Shown here piece by piece: positions 16,569 to 25,229 of a stretch of 64,000 bases of DNA. The DNA is taken from the NCBI RefSeq assembly GCF_030123505.1, contig NZ_CP126115.1, positions 2,680,001-2,744,000 on the forward strand, read 5' to 3'. The stretch is from Neobacillus sp. YX16 (lineage in GTDB: Bacteria; Bacillota; Bacilli; Bacillales; Cytobacillaceae). A model generated the notes under the pieces. It did no database searches, had not been told where the DNA came from, and was given only the letters and a program-made list of their open reading frames with translations. Made by a program: the position numbers and the translations under genes. How positions within the stretch are numbered: position 1 is the first letter of the stretch; each line of letters starts with the position of its first letter.

Positions 16569-16850
16569 GGCTGTGTTAAAGGTAAATGTGGATATAAGAA
16601 AGTTGATTTGTGCGGAAGGCGCGAGACTCCTCGAAAATGCTATCATATTTTCTTCGTGCGTGGGCAGATTCGAGGAAGTAAATCAATGTCCTGCAGGAGG
16701 ACGGGACAGTGTAGACCACGCAGGCGCTTTAGCGGCGAGGTGGCTTCCCGAACCGCCTCGTGACAGGCATAGACGGCCTGTCACTGCGGTGATTATTCAA
16801 AGAAGCTATCCTTAGTGGAGCACAAATCAACAGCCCGATTCAACATAGCT
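16569..16850. repeat. Dispersed ~280-bp Bacillus repeat element with terminal inverted repeats
   Basis: It begins GGCTGTGTTAAAGGT and ends CACAAATCAACAGCCC then CAACATAGC, so the ends are imperfect inverted repeats. Inside are GC-rich blocks (GGAAGGCGCGAGACTCCT, GGAGGACGGGACAG, GCAGGCGCTTTAGCGGCGAGG) that I recognise as a repeat common in Bacillus genomes. Two inner inverted pairs are visible: TCCTCGAA/TTCGAGGA and a perfect GTGACAGGC/GCCTGTCAC (16760-16784). An open frame across it (to 16815) is not a gene. Related truncated pieces lie at 22451 and 61845. Confidence 0.75.
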
Positions 16851-17014
16851 TTTCTAATAAAAGTATACTTTTCTAAAAATAATATAGTTATAGGCTAAAA
16901 ATAAACGAGTTATATAGAGAAATAGTGCTAATTTTCTAATGATTGATTTGTATTTTTCAGAAGATTATATTTTTATAATAAAGGAGAGATAAAAGACATA
17001 GAGGAGTGAATAGT

Positions 17015-18688
17015 ATGGAAGCTAGTACATCTAAATCAAGAGTAATTAAGAATTATAAAGGGACAGAATTACATGCTAAGGGCTGGATTCAAGAGGCTGC
17101 ACTAAGAATGTTAATGAACAATCTTGACCAAGAAGTAGCAGAGAGACCAGAGGATTTAGTGGTGTATGGTGGAATTGGGAAGGCGGCACGTAATTGGGAA
17201 TCCTACGATGCAATTGTAAAATCACTCCTAGAATTAGAAAATGATGAAACATTATTAATTCAATCAGGTAAACCTGTTGCAGTTTTCAAATCACATAAGG
17301 ACGCACCTCGTGTGTTGCTGGCAAACTCCAATTTAGTTCCTGCCTGGGCAAACTGGGAGCATTTCCATGAGTTAGATAAAAAAGGGTTAATGATGTACGG
17401 ACAAATGACAGCGGGCAGCTGGATTTATATTGGAACGCAAGGTATTGTCCAAGGAACCTACGAAACGTTCGCGGAGCTGGCACGACAAGAATTCAGCGGA
17501 TCACTAAAGCATACCATTACTTTAACTGCCGGTCTTGGAGGCATGGGTGGCGCACAGCCGTTAGCTGTAACCATGAATGATGGAGTTTGTCTGGCGATTG
17601 ATGTTGATGAAACTAGAGTCGATCGAAGAATTGAAACCGCTTACCTCGACGTAAAAACGAGCGATTTAGAAGAGGCTATTAATCTTGCATTGGAGGCAAG
17701 AAAGGCTGGCAAGGCGTTATCAATCGGTTTGATTGGAAACGCTGCTGAGCTCTTGCCGATTATGATTGAAAAAGGGTTTATCCCGGATGTGTTAACTGAC
17801 CAAACTTCTGCTCATGATCCGTTAAATGGTTATGTTCCAGTTGGTTACAGCTTAGCAGAAGCAAGGGATCTTAGAAAAAATGACTCTGTAAAATATATAA
17901 AACTTTCGAAGCAAAGCATGGCCATCCATGTAAAGGCTATGCTGAAGATGCAGGAAAAAGGTGCTATAACCTTTGACTATGGTAATAACATTCGTCAGGT
18001 GGCGAAGGACGAGGGAGTAGAAAATGCGTTTGATTTTCCAGGCTTCGTGCCAGCGTATATCCGTCCATTATTCTGCGAAGGAAAAGGACCCTTCCGCTGG
18101 GCGGCATTGTCAGGGGATTCTGAGGATATTCGTAAAATTGATGAAGTGCTACTTTGTGAATTTAAGGATGATGAGCATCTTTGTAAATGGGTAAGAATGG
18201 CACAGGAAAAAATTAGCTTCCAAGGGCTTCCGGCTCGTATTTGCTGGCTTGGATATGGAGATCGTGCGCGCTTAGGGAAAATCATTAATGACCTGGTTGC
18301 CTCTGGTGAAGTATCGGCACCGATTGTTATTGGCCGTGATCACTTAGATGCAGGCTCTGTTGCATCCCCTAACCGGGAAACAGAAGGAATGAAGGATGGA
18401 AGTGACGCCGTTTCTGACTGGCCAATTCTCAATGCCATGATTAATGCAGTCGGAGGTGCCAGCTGGGTTTCCCTTCACCATGGCGGCGGAGTAGGTATGG
18501 GATATTCTCAGCATTCCGGAATGGTCATTGTGGCAGATGGTACAAAGGATGCAGAAGTTCGTTTGCAACGGGTATTAACAACAGATCCTGGTATGGGCGT
18601 TGTTCGTCATGCTGATGCAGGATATGAGCTAGCGATTAAGACAGCAAAGGAAAAAGGCATCAAAATGCCAATGCTGAATCAAGACTAA
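17015..18688 (+). CDS. hutU: Urocanate hydratase
   Basis: 557 aa, full length. GAGGAG lies 9 nt before the ATG at 17015; an upstream GTG overlaps it. Typical stretches are [72 protein letters not shown] and [15 protein letters not shown]. With tightly bound NAD+ the enzyme converts urocanate to imidazolonepropionate, the second step of histidine degradation. It is the first of hutU-hutI-hutG in this window. The 5' region 16851-17014 is AT-rich and contains AAAAGTATACTTTT (16859-16872), a perfect palindrome that might be an operator. Confidence 0.97.
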   Translation: MEASTSKSRVIKNYKGTELHAKGWIQEAALRMLMNNLDQEVAERPEDLVVYGGIGKAARNWESYDAIVKSLLELENDETLLIQSGKPVAVFKSHKDAPRVLLANSNLVPAWANWEHFHELDKKGLMMYGQMTAGSWIYIGTQGIVQGTYETFAELARQEFSGSLKHTITLTAGLGGMGGAQPLAVTMNDGVCLAIDVDETRVDRRIETAYLDVKTSDLEEAINLALEARKAGKALSIGLIGNAAELLPIMIEKGFIPDVLTDQTSAHDPLNGYVPVGYSLAEARDLRKNDSVKYIKLSKQSMAIHVKAMLKMQEKGAITFDYGNNIRQVAKDEGVENAFDFPGFVPAYIRPLFCEGKGPFRWAALSGDSEDIRKIDEVLLCEFKDDEHLCKWVRMAQEKISFQGLPARICWLGYGDRARLGKIINDLVASGEVSAPIVIGRDHLDAGSVASPNRETEGMKDGSDAVSDWPILNAMINAVGGASWVSLHHGGGVGMGYSQHSGMVIVADGTKDAEVRLQRVLTTDPGMGVVRHADAGYELAIKTAKEKGIKMPMLNQD

Positions 18689-18700
18689 GAGGTGATAGGG

Positions 18701-20008
18701 TTGGCTAAACCAATTTTTATTAGAAATGCTTCTCAGCTCGTGACATTACAGGGAAGTTCACAGGCTCCCCTTGTAAAGGAAGCGATGTCTGAGCTTGGTG
18801 TGATTGAAAATGGCAGTGTATGGATTGAGAACGGAGTCATCTGTGCTGTAGATAAAGATGAAGTACTCTTTGAAAAATATCAAGACCGTCTAAGTGAAGC
18901 TGAGATTGTGGATGCAAGTGGAAAGCTTGTAACACCAGGTCTTGTAGACCCTCATACCCATCTTGTTTTTGCTGGAAGCAGGGAAAATGAGTTTAATATG
19001 AGGCTGCAAGGAGCCACCTACATGGAAATCATGAATAGCGGCGGCGGGATTCATGCCACGACTAGAAGAACAAAGTCAGCCTCTCATGAAGAGCTTTTTG
19101 AAGAAAGCTTTGAACGCTTAAATCAATTCCTGCGTCACGGCGTGACAACAGTTGAAGCGAAAAGCGGCTATGGGATGGAGTGGGAAACGGAGCTTAAACA
19201 GCTTGAAGTCGCGAAATTGCTCAATGAAAAGCACGTCATCGATGTTGTTTCTACCTTTATGGGCGCACACGCCGTTCCAAAAGAGTATAAAGAGAATCCA
19301 GATCAATTTGTGGAGCTGCTCATAAATGAAATGATTCCAAAGGTGGCGGCGCTGGGATTGGCAGAATTCAATGATGTTTTTTGTGAGCATGGTGTATTTA
19401 CCCCTGAACAATCAAAGCGGATTCTAGAGGCAGGGAAGCGTCACGGATTAATGGCTAAGATTCATGCGGATGAAATCGAGCCATATGAGGGAGCTGAATT
19501 AGCTGCCGAGGTGGGGGCGATATCTGCAGACCATTTATTAAGAGCGTCTGAGAATGGAATGAAGGCGATGGCTGAAAAAGGTGTGGTCGGCGTGCTGCTC
19601 CCGGGAACCGCTTACTTTTTAATGGCGGATTCAGCAAATGGTAGAAAAATGATTGATTTAGGTGTGCCGGTTGCATTATCGACCGACTGTAACCCTGGCT
19701 CATCCCCAACAGTGTCTTTACCGTTTATTATGAATCTTGGCTGTTTGAAAATGGGGATGACGCCTGCAGAGGTGATTACTGCCGCGACGATCAATGCTGC
19801 ACATGCAATTAATCGCGGCCTAGAAATTGGCAGTTTAGAGGTTGGTAAAAAAGCCGACATCACGATATTTAGTGTTGATAATTATATGAAACTTCAATAC
19901 TCATATGGGGTTAATCATACGCATACAGTCGTGAAGTCTGGAAAGGTAGTTGTTAGGGGAGGTCAATTAGTTGAAGAACTTTCTCTATCCAAAAATGAAT
20001 CCTTCTAG
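18701..20008 (+). CDS. hutI: Imidazolonepropionase
   Basis: 435 aa from a TTG at 18701, placed about 6 nt after AAGAGGTGA; a GTG at 18692 is alternative. It is an amidohydrolase-fold metalloenzyme: metal ligands in VDPHTHLVFAG, the EFNMRLQGATYMEI substrate region, KIHADEIEPYEGAELA, and the catalytic Asp region ALSTDCNPGSSPT. It hydrolyses imidazolonepropionate to formiminoglutamate. It lies 12 nt after hutU and overlaps hutG by 38 nt. Confidence 0.96.
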   Translation: MAKPIFIRNASQLVTLQGSSQAPLVKEAMSELGVIENGSVWIENGVICAVDKDEVLFEKYQDRLSEAEIVDASGKLVTPGLVDPHTHLVFAGSRENEFNMRLQGATYMEIMNSGGGIHATTRRTKSASHEELFEESFERLNQFLRHGVTTVEAKSGYGMEWETELKQLEVAKLLNEKHVIDVVSTFMGAHAVPKEYKENPDQFVELLINEMIPKVAALGLAEFNDVFCEHGVFTPEQSKRILEAGKRHGLMAKIHADEIEPYEGAELAAEVGAISADHLLRASENGMKAMAEKGVVGVLLPGTAYFLMADSANGRKMIDLGVPVALSTDCNPGSSPTVSLPFIMNLGCLKMGMTPAEVITAATINAAHAINRGLEIGSLEVGKKADITIFSVDNYMKLQYSYGVNHTHTVVKSGKVVVRGGQLVEELSLSKNESF

Positions 20009-20978
20009 TTTTATGTGGGTAAGGCCTGAAAATGGGGCAGGGTTGAAGGTTCATGAATGGATTCAGCCAATTACTGCTTTGACTGACCCTGAAAAGTGCA
20101 AGGACGCCGAGGTTGTCATCCTCGGTGTTCCTTTGTCCCGTTCATCGATTAGTGCTTCAGGTGCTTCAGAATTTCCCGAAGCCTTCAGACGCTCATGGCG
20201 GGGCTTTGCTACTTATAATCTAGATGATGATGTCGATTTGTCTGAAATGACTGCACTTGATGCAGGAGACGTTCCTATGCATGTTACGGATATTGCTAAG
20301 TGTCATGAGAATATTGTTGAAGCATCAGCAGCTATTTATACGCATTTCTTTAATTCGAAGGTTTGTGCCATTGGTGGAGACCACTCCATCACAGCGATGA
20401 TGGTGAAGGGAATGAATCAGGCAAAGCCTTCAGAAAAAATTGGGATATTGCAATTCGACACCCATTTTGATTTACGGGATTTGTCAGATAATGGACCTTC
20501 TAACGGAACACCCATGCGAAATTTAATTGAGAGCGGTGTGGTAGTAGGGAACAATATGTACAACATTGGTCTCCATGGATTTTTTAATACCAAGGATTTA
20601 AAACAGTATGCAGATGAAAAAGGAGTCAACTATTTTACACTCCGTAAAGCTAGAAAAAAGGGAATAGAAGAAACCGTTCTGCAATGCTTAGAAGAGTTAT
20701 CTTCAAAGGTTGATACCATTTATTTAACAGTAGATATGGACGTGTTAGATATTGCCTATGCTCCAGGGGTACCGGCATCAACGCCGGGGGGCATGACAAC
20801 AGAAGAACTGCTAGAAGGGGTACTAGCAGCAGGTCGTCATCCAAAAGTAAAAGCAATGGACATCGTCTGTCTAGATCCGCAAAAAGACACACAAGTCCAG
20901 CCAACAGTGAAACTCGGAACTCACGTATTCCTAACTTTCCTTACGGGAGTCATGCTTCGACAAAGTGCTAGCAACTAG
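19971..20978 (+). CDS. hutG: Formimidoylglutamase (arginase/ureohydrolase family)
   Basis: 335 aa. The TTG start at 19971 lies 7 nt after GGGGAGGT and within the end of hutI. Binuclear manganese site motifs of ureohydrolases are present: AIGGDHSIT, QFDTHFDLRD, and TVDMDVLDIAYAPGVPA. It hydrolyses formiminoglutamate to glutamate and formamide. Codon composition shifts to C-rich in the last 150 bp, next to a repeat element. The family also contains agmatinases, but hut context settles the call. Confidence 0.93.
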   Translation: MKNFLYPKMNPSSFMWVRPENGAGLKVHEWIQPITALTDPEKCKDAEVVILGVPLSRSSISASGASEFPEAFRRSWRGFATYNLDDDVDLSEMTALDAGDVPMHVTDIAKCHENIVEASAAIYTHFFNSKVCAIGGDHSITAMMVKGMNQAKPSEKIGILQFDTHFDLRDLSDNGPSNGTPMRNLIESGVVVGNNMYNIGLHGFFNTKDLKQYADEKGVNYFTLRKARKKGIEETVLQCLEELSSKVDTIYLTVDMDVLDIAYAPGVPASTPGGMTTEELLEGVLAAGRHPKVKAMDIVCLDPQKDTQVQPTVKLGTHVFLTFLTGVMLRQSASN

Positions 20979-21007
20979 ATAGCAGTTGATATCGAATTGA
21001 TAGCTAC

Positions 21008-21075
21008 GGTGACAGGCACCACAAAAAGACATTTCATCCAAATTGTCCACCTCGGGTGGACAATTTGGATGAAAT
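21008..21075. repeat. Dispersed GGTGACAGGCACC element, copy 3, with a 21-bp perfect hairpin
   Basis: GGTGACAGGCACC at 21008-21020 is followed at 21031-21075 by two 21-nt arms (ATTTCATCCAAATTG... and its exact complement) around a TCG triloop. It lies between hutG and the YjiH-like gene. It lacks a T run, so it is not a typical terminator, though it would still be a very stable RNA hairpin. Confidence 0.85.
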
Positions 21076-21106
21076 TAGGATGGTAAATTATACTAGGGGG
21101 ATGGGT

Positions 21107-22444
21107 ATGGGTGCACCGAATCTTAAGATAAAAGTAGAACCAGATGCTAAACAAATTTATTCTACTAAAAATATTCTGAAATTTTTGATTTATAGTTTAA
21201 TTGGAAGTTTTATGTTTTTTATTCCTATTACCTTAAATAATGTTTCGTCAATTCCTATTGATCATATGGTAACGTGGATTAAACAAAGTTTCCCTTCTTT
21301 CGTCTCTGTTTATGCTTTCATTGTAATTTTATTAGGGGCTGTTTATCCGTTTATTTCAAAAACATGGAATAAGGACAAGGTTACGATAGTATTTTCTATC
21401 TTAAAAGTACTAGGATTCTTTGTTGCCATTCTATTATTTTTTAAGGTAGGACCTGCATGGTTGATGGCTCCAAATATGGGCCCATTCCTTTTTGAAAAGT
21501 TAGTTGTATCTGTAGGTCTAGTTGTTCCAATAGGTTCTTTATTTTTGGGGCTCCTTATTGGATACGGCTTACTAGAATTTATTGGGATATTAATGCAGCC
21601 AATCATGAGGCCGATATGGAAAACCCCTGGACGTTCAGCTGTGGATTTGGTAGCTGATTTAGTAGGTGGTTACTCTCTTGGTTTATTAATGACTAATCGC
21701 CTTTATAAAGAAGGAAAATACACGGCAAAAGAAGCTGCCATTATCGCAACGGGGTTTTCAACCGTTTCTGCGACATTTATGATTGTCGTAGCCAAAACTC
21801 TCGGTATTATGCATCTATGGGGTTTGTATTTTTGGGTCTCATTAGTGATCACGTATGTAGTTACCGCACTTACCGCAAGAATTTGGCCATTAAATAAAAT
21901 GAGCGAAGTGTATATTTCGGATAAAGCAGACCCAGAGGTAGTGATTAAGGAAAAGTTTTTGCAGCATGCATGGAAACATGCAATGGAAGGGGCAAATAAT
22001 TCTTTAAGTCTTGGGAAGAATTTATGGGAAAACCTGCGAGAAGGATTTATTATGACCATGAGTATTCTCCCTTCCATTTTATCTGTCGGACTAATTGGTT
22101 TGGTTTTGGCTGAATATACACCTGTATTTGATATTGTAGGCTATATTTTTTATCCATTTACTTGGGCTTTACAAATTCCAGAACCTTTCCTTGCAGCAAA
22201 AGCTTCTGCAGTTGGAATTGCTGAGATGTTCCTGCCTGCGCTACTCGTAGTCGATGCTCCTTTAATAACAAAGTTTATCATCGCAACGGTTGCCATTTCA
22301 TCCATTCTATTCTTTTCGGCATCTATTCCTAGTATCCTTTCAACTGAAATACCGATAAGTATTCCACAGTTAATCATAATTTGGTTTGAACGGACAGTAT
22401 TAACATTAATTTTAGTCACGCCAATTGCTTTCTTGTTTCTTTAA
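21107..22444 (+). CDS. YjiH-family membrane protein, possible histidine/imidazole-compound transporter
   Basis: 445 aa from the ATG at 21107 (MGAPNLKIKVEPDAKQIY), 7 nt after AGGGGG; an earlier GTG would put the hairpin arm inside the protein. About 10-11 hydrophobic segments are seen, including the nucleoside-recognition (gate-like) pattern DLVADLVGGYSLGLLMTN and the late PLITKFIIATVAISSILFF. YjiH-family proteins are integral membrane proteins of uncertain substrate. Its position right after hutG suggests uptake of histidine or urocanate; this is inference from context. Confidence 0.75.
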   Translation: MGAPNLKIKVEPDAKQIYSTKNILKFLIYSLIGSFMFFIPITLNNVSSIPIDHMVTWIKQSFPSFVSVYAFIVILLGAVYPFISKTWNKDKVTIVFSILKVLGFFVAILLFFKVGPAWLMAPNMGPFLFEKLVVSVGLVVPIGSLFLGLLIGYGLLEFIGILMQPIMRPIWKTPGRSAVDLVADLVGGYSLGLLMTNRLYKEGKYTAKEAAIIATGFSTVSATFMIVVAKTLGIMHLWGLYFWVSLVITYVVTALTARIWPLNKMSEVYISDKADPEVVIKEKFLQHAWKHAMEGANNSLSLGKNLWENLREGFIMTMSILPSILSVGLIGLVLAEYTPVFDIVGYIFYPFTWALQIPEPFLAAKASAVGIAEMFLPALLVVDAPLITKFIIATVAISSILFFSASIPSILSTEIPISIPQLIIIWFERTVLTLILVTPIAFLFL

Positions 22445-22449
22445 TTGAA

Positions 22450-22525
22450 AGCTGTGTTAAAGGTGAATGTTGATTTTTTATGAAATGATTTTTGCGAAAT
22501 TCGCGACACTCCAGCGGGAACATGA
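22450..22525. repeat. Truncated relative of the ~280-bp repeat
   Basis: AGCTGTGTTAAAGGTGAATG (one mismatch from the 16569 copy over most of its start), then GCGAAATTCGCGACACTCC, resembling its GCGCGAGACTCC block. The right end is not recognisable. From here to 22840 no gene is supported. Confidence 0.6.
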
Positions 22526-22627
22526 GCCAGGTGATACCCCTTAGTGAGGAACAATCGAGTAGTCTGTCGTGCGAGCCAGTGGAAGGGGATTGGATTTAGC
22601 AAGTATAAACAAAATAGATTAACAGAG

Positions 22628-22677
22628 CCAAAAGAAAAAATTGTTCCTTTTATAAGAGAACAGTTTTTTTCTTTTGG
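22628..22677. terminator. Inverted repeat, probable terminator
   Basis: CCAAAAGAAAAAA-TTGTTC and GAACAG-TTTTTTTCTTTTGG form an imperfect A/T-rich stem that gives a U tract in either direction. Confidence 0.55.
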
Positions 22678-22839
22678 AAGTTGACGGCTGATGAACATCC
22701 TTTTAATTGGCTATGAATTCTGACTGATAAATGAAGGTATAATAACAAAAGCAGGTCTATTATATTCCATAAAGTGATTCTGCGAACCTCCTTTATCCTG
22801 AAATGTACTTATTAAAATGACCATTGAGGTGAACAGATA

Positions 22840-23622
22840 ATGCCAATGCTTAATGTGAACGGTGTCAGCCTGTATTATAATGTAAAAGGAAATGGAACTT
22901 CTATAGTTTTTATCCATCCTCCTTTACTTACGAGTGAGAATTTTAGATACCAAATAGATGAACTATCTCATGATTTTAAAGTGATTTCTTTTGATATAAG
23001 AGGGCATGGAAGAAGCCAGTATTCAATCAAACCGATTACGTATACATTAATTATCGAAGATATTAAACATTTATTAGATCATTTAGAGATAGAAAAAGCT
23101 TACTTATGCGGCTATTCGACTGGAGCTTCTATTGCCTTGGAATTCATGCTGACCTATTCCAACAGATCCTTTGGGAGTATTTTAGTTAGTGGAATGTCGG
23201 AAGTTAGCGATTTTTATTTGAGGAAAAGGATTTCTTTAGCGGTTAAACTTGCAAATCCTAGGACATTTTCTTTTCTAGCGCAGGCGATTACATGGGGCAA
23301 TTCCGATACAAAAGAGACGTTTAGAAAATTGTACAATGAAGCAGTTAAAGGTAATGCCAGAAATATTAATCAATATTACCAATATAGTTTAAAATATAAT
23401 TGTACAAATCAATTAGAAAATATCGATCTTCCCATATTAATGGTCTATGGGAAGAAAGACAAATCATTTCATCGGTATGCGAATCTCTTAAAAGATAAAT
23501 TGCTAGACAGTGATTTAAAGTTCATTGATAAGGAAAAACATCAAATACCTACAAAAGCAGCGGGAGAATTAAACCATTTGATTATCGATTTTGTTAAATC
23601 ACATAACGAGAAAAATATGTAG
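22840..23622 (+). CDS. Alpha/beta hydrolase
   Basis: 260 aa. Oxyanion/strand motif SIVFIHPPLLTSENF, FDIRGHGRSQYS, nucleophile elbow CGYSTGAS (Ser), acid near VYGKKDKSFHRY, and catalytic His in EKHQIPTKA. It is a cytoplasmic hydrolase of unknown substrate. The ATG at 22840 is preceded by GAGGTGAACAGATA. It is monocistronic and convergent with the PAP2 gene. Confidence 0.85.
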   Translation: MPMLNVNGVSLYYNVKGNGTSIVFIHPPLLTSENFRYQIDELSHDFKVISFDIRGHGRSQYSIKPITYTLIIEDIKHLLDHLEIEKAYLCGYSTGASIALEFMLTYSNRSFGSILVSGMSEVSDFYLRKRISLAVKLANPRTFSFLAQAITWGNSDTKETFRKLYNEAVKGNARNINQYYQYSLKYNCTNQLENIDLPILMVYGKKDKSFHRYANLLKDKLLDSDLKFIDKEKHQIPTKAAGELNHLIIDFVKSHNEKNM

Positions 23623-23633
23623 GGAAACTATAG

Positions 23634-24191
23634 TTATTTTAAAGAAAAGAAACGATTGTAGGTATGGATAACTCGGGTAATAAAGAGATCCCAAAAGTTT
23701 GATGAAAAGTTTACCCATAAAGCAACTATACTTCCTAACATCGCGCTGCCAATAATATCAGAGGGATAATGCTGTCCCATCCAAATACGAGATAAACCTG
23801 CCAGGAAAGCTAATACTGACAGGATACAACCTAATGTGCGCTTGTAAAAAAGTACTGAAATTGCTATTGCAAATGCTAAGGTCGTGTGTTTACTTGGAAA
23901 TGAAGAATCCTTTTTTGAAGGGACCGGAGCTAATAGATTAACCCTTTTCTTTGAAAATGGTCGAGCCTTAAAATAAACCAATTTAATTACACTAGTGAGC
24001 AGTAATGTAATAACTGCAGAAATTCCTGCAAAGGTAGTAAGTCTTTTATGTATGTTATTTCGAAACCACATGATTAACAAAATTAACGCAAAAAGATAGC
24101 GGAGTTTTTTAGAAATAATTATCATAAATGTATCAAGAAAACGATATCGGCCTGTGAATTGATTTATTAATCTAAATACTTTGTCGTCCAT
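23634..24191 (-). CDS. PAP2-family phosphatase (BcrC-like undecaprenyl-diphosphatase)
   Basis: 185 aa with about five hydrophobic segments. The three phosphatase motifs are KLVYFKARPF, SSFPSKHTT (Lys in place of the usual Gly of PSGH) and GLSRIWMGQHYPSDIIG. BcrC-type members dephosphorylate undecaprenyl diphosphate at the outer membrane face and confer bacitracin tolerance; other lipid phosphates are possible. A cre-like site lies about 60 nt upstream. Confidence 0.82.
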   Translation of the reverse strand: MDDKVFRLINQFTGRYRFLDTFMIIISKKLRYLFALILLIMWFRNNIHKRLTTFAGISAVITLLLTSVIKLVYFKARPFSKKRVNLLAPVPSKKDSSFPSKHTTLAFAIAISVLFYKRTLGCILSVLAFLAGLSRIWMGQHYPSDIIGSAMLGSIVALWVNFSSNFWDLFITRVIHTYNRFFSLK

Positions 24192-24246
24192 GAATATGCC
24201 TCCATATAACGTGCTGACAATATTTTTTCCTTAAAATAATTAATTA

Positions 24247-24260
24247 TGTAAGCGGTTTCT
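24247..24260. promoter_or_regulatory. cre-like site (possible CcpA operator)
   Basis: TGTAAGCGGTTTCT matches the cre consensus TGWAANCGNTNWCA at all but the last base. It lies between the PAP2 and phosphodiesterase genes. Confidence 0.35.
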
Positions 24261-24441
24261 TTGTAATAAGTATTAATTTGAAAATTCGGGAAATTTTTTA
24301 TATTTCTTGGGAAAGCGCAAGAACAGACATTACCTGAGTTCTGATGTCAAATGTTGTTGTCGTAATAAGATGGGAAATATCGATATTCTGCAAGCTGCCA
24401 GACGGAATAGAGTATTTTTTCGAATAAAGTGAGGAATAAGC

Positions 24442-24936
24442 GTGAAAATTGTCGTACTTTCAGATACTCATTTACCAAAAAGAAAAAAAGGCTTGCCAGC
24501 TAGATTATTAGAGGAATTGCAGGATTCAGATATGATTTTGCATGCAGGAGACTGGCAAACCATTGATGTTTATAAAGATCTTCAGTCTTATGCAAGAGTT
24601 GAAGGTGTATACGGTAATGTGGATGACCACGAAATAATTGGATTGGTACCTTTTAAAAAAATGGTAGAAGTATGTGGCTTTAAAATCGGGATTACCCATG
24701 GACATGGTAAGGGGAAAACAACGAAAAAACGTGCAATTGAAGCATTTGAAGGTGAAAATGTAGATTGTATTATCTTTGGGCATTCTCATATCCCTGTGAA
24801 CCGATATGAAGGGGACATATTAATTTTCAACCCAGGATCACCAACTGACAAAAGGAGACAGAAGCAGTATTCTTTCGGTGTGTTCTTCGTAAGTGATAAA
24901 ATAGTAGCAGAACTTATATATTTTGATGAAGTGTAA
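24442..24936 (+). CDS. YfcE-type metallophosphoesterase
   Basis: 164 aa, calcineurin-like fold. Metal ligands appear in order: VVLSDTHLPKR, ILHAGDWQT, VYGNVDDHE, IGITHGHGKGK and FGHSHIPV, followed by FNPGSPTDKRR. Family members hydrolyse phosphodiesters in vitro; physiological substrates are unclear. The start is the GTG at 24442. It lies 26 nt before a glutaredoxin-like gene, probably as an operon. Confidence 0.88.
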   Translation: MKIVVLSDTHLPKRKKGLPARLLEELQDSDMILHAGDWQTIDVYKDLQSYARVEGVYGNVDDHEIIGLVPFKKMVEVCGFKIGITHGHGKGKTTKKRAIEAFEGENVDCIIFGHSHIPVNRYEGDILIFNPGSPTDKRRQKQYSFGVFFVSDKIVAELIYFDEV

Positions 24937-24962
24937 CAACGGTTGGAAGGAGAGGATAAACT

Positions 24963-25205
24963 ATGTCTGAAGGAGTCATCGTCTATACTACAAATGACTG
25001 TATTGAGTGTACTATGGTCAAAAAAGTCCTAACCGAGGAAGGCATACCTTTTGAGGTGAGGGATATTTCAACGAACACAGCTTATCAAACAGAAGTTGAG
25101 AGGTACGGCTTTTTGGGCGTTCCGGTAACGGTGTTAGGAAATAAAGCAGTAAAAGGTTTTACAAATGAACTGAAGGAAATAATGGAAATAGCAAAAAAGA
25201 GCTAA
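24963..25205 (+). CDS. Glutaredoxin-like protein
   Basis: 80 aa, a single thioredoxin fold with the redox motif CIEC (residues 14-17), the cis-proline GVPVTVLG and a C-terminal helix. It probably acts in the cytoplasm as a thiol-disulfide oxidoreductase of NrdH/YruB type. GGAAGGAGAGG precedes the ATG. A terminator follows directly. Confidence 0.85.
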   Translation: MSEGVIVYTTNDCIECTMVKKVLTEEGIPFEVRDISTNTAYQTEVERYGFLGVPVTVLGNKAVKGFTNELKEIMEIAKKS

Positions 25206-25224
25206 TTTTGGTTAGCTCTTTTGT
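25195..25224 (+). terminator. Terminator after the glutaredoxin-like gene
   Basis: AAGAGCTAA and TTAGCTCTT pair around TTTTGG, followed by TTG-TTC. It overlaps the stop codon and lies just before a convergent gene. Confidence 0.8.
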
Positions 25225-25229
25225 TCTTG

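Noticed and set aside
16528..16815. 95-codon open frame after the AraC-type regulator
   Set aside because: It lies across the terminator and the GC-rich dispersed repeat; no ribosome-binding site and no protein-like pattern.
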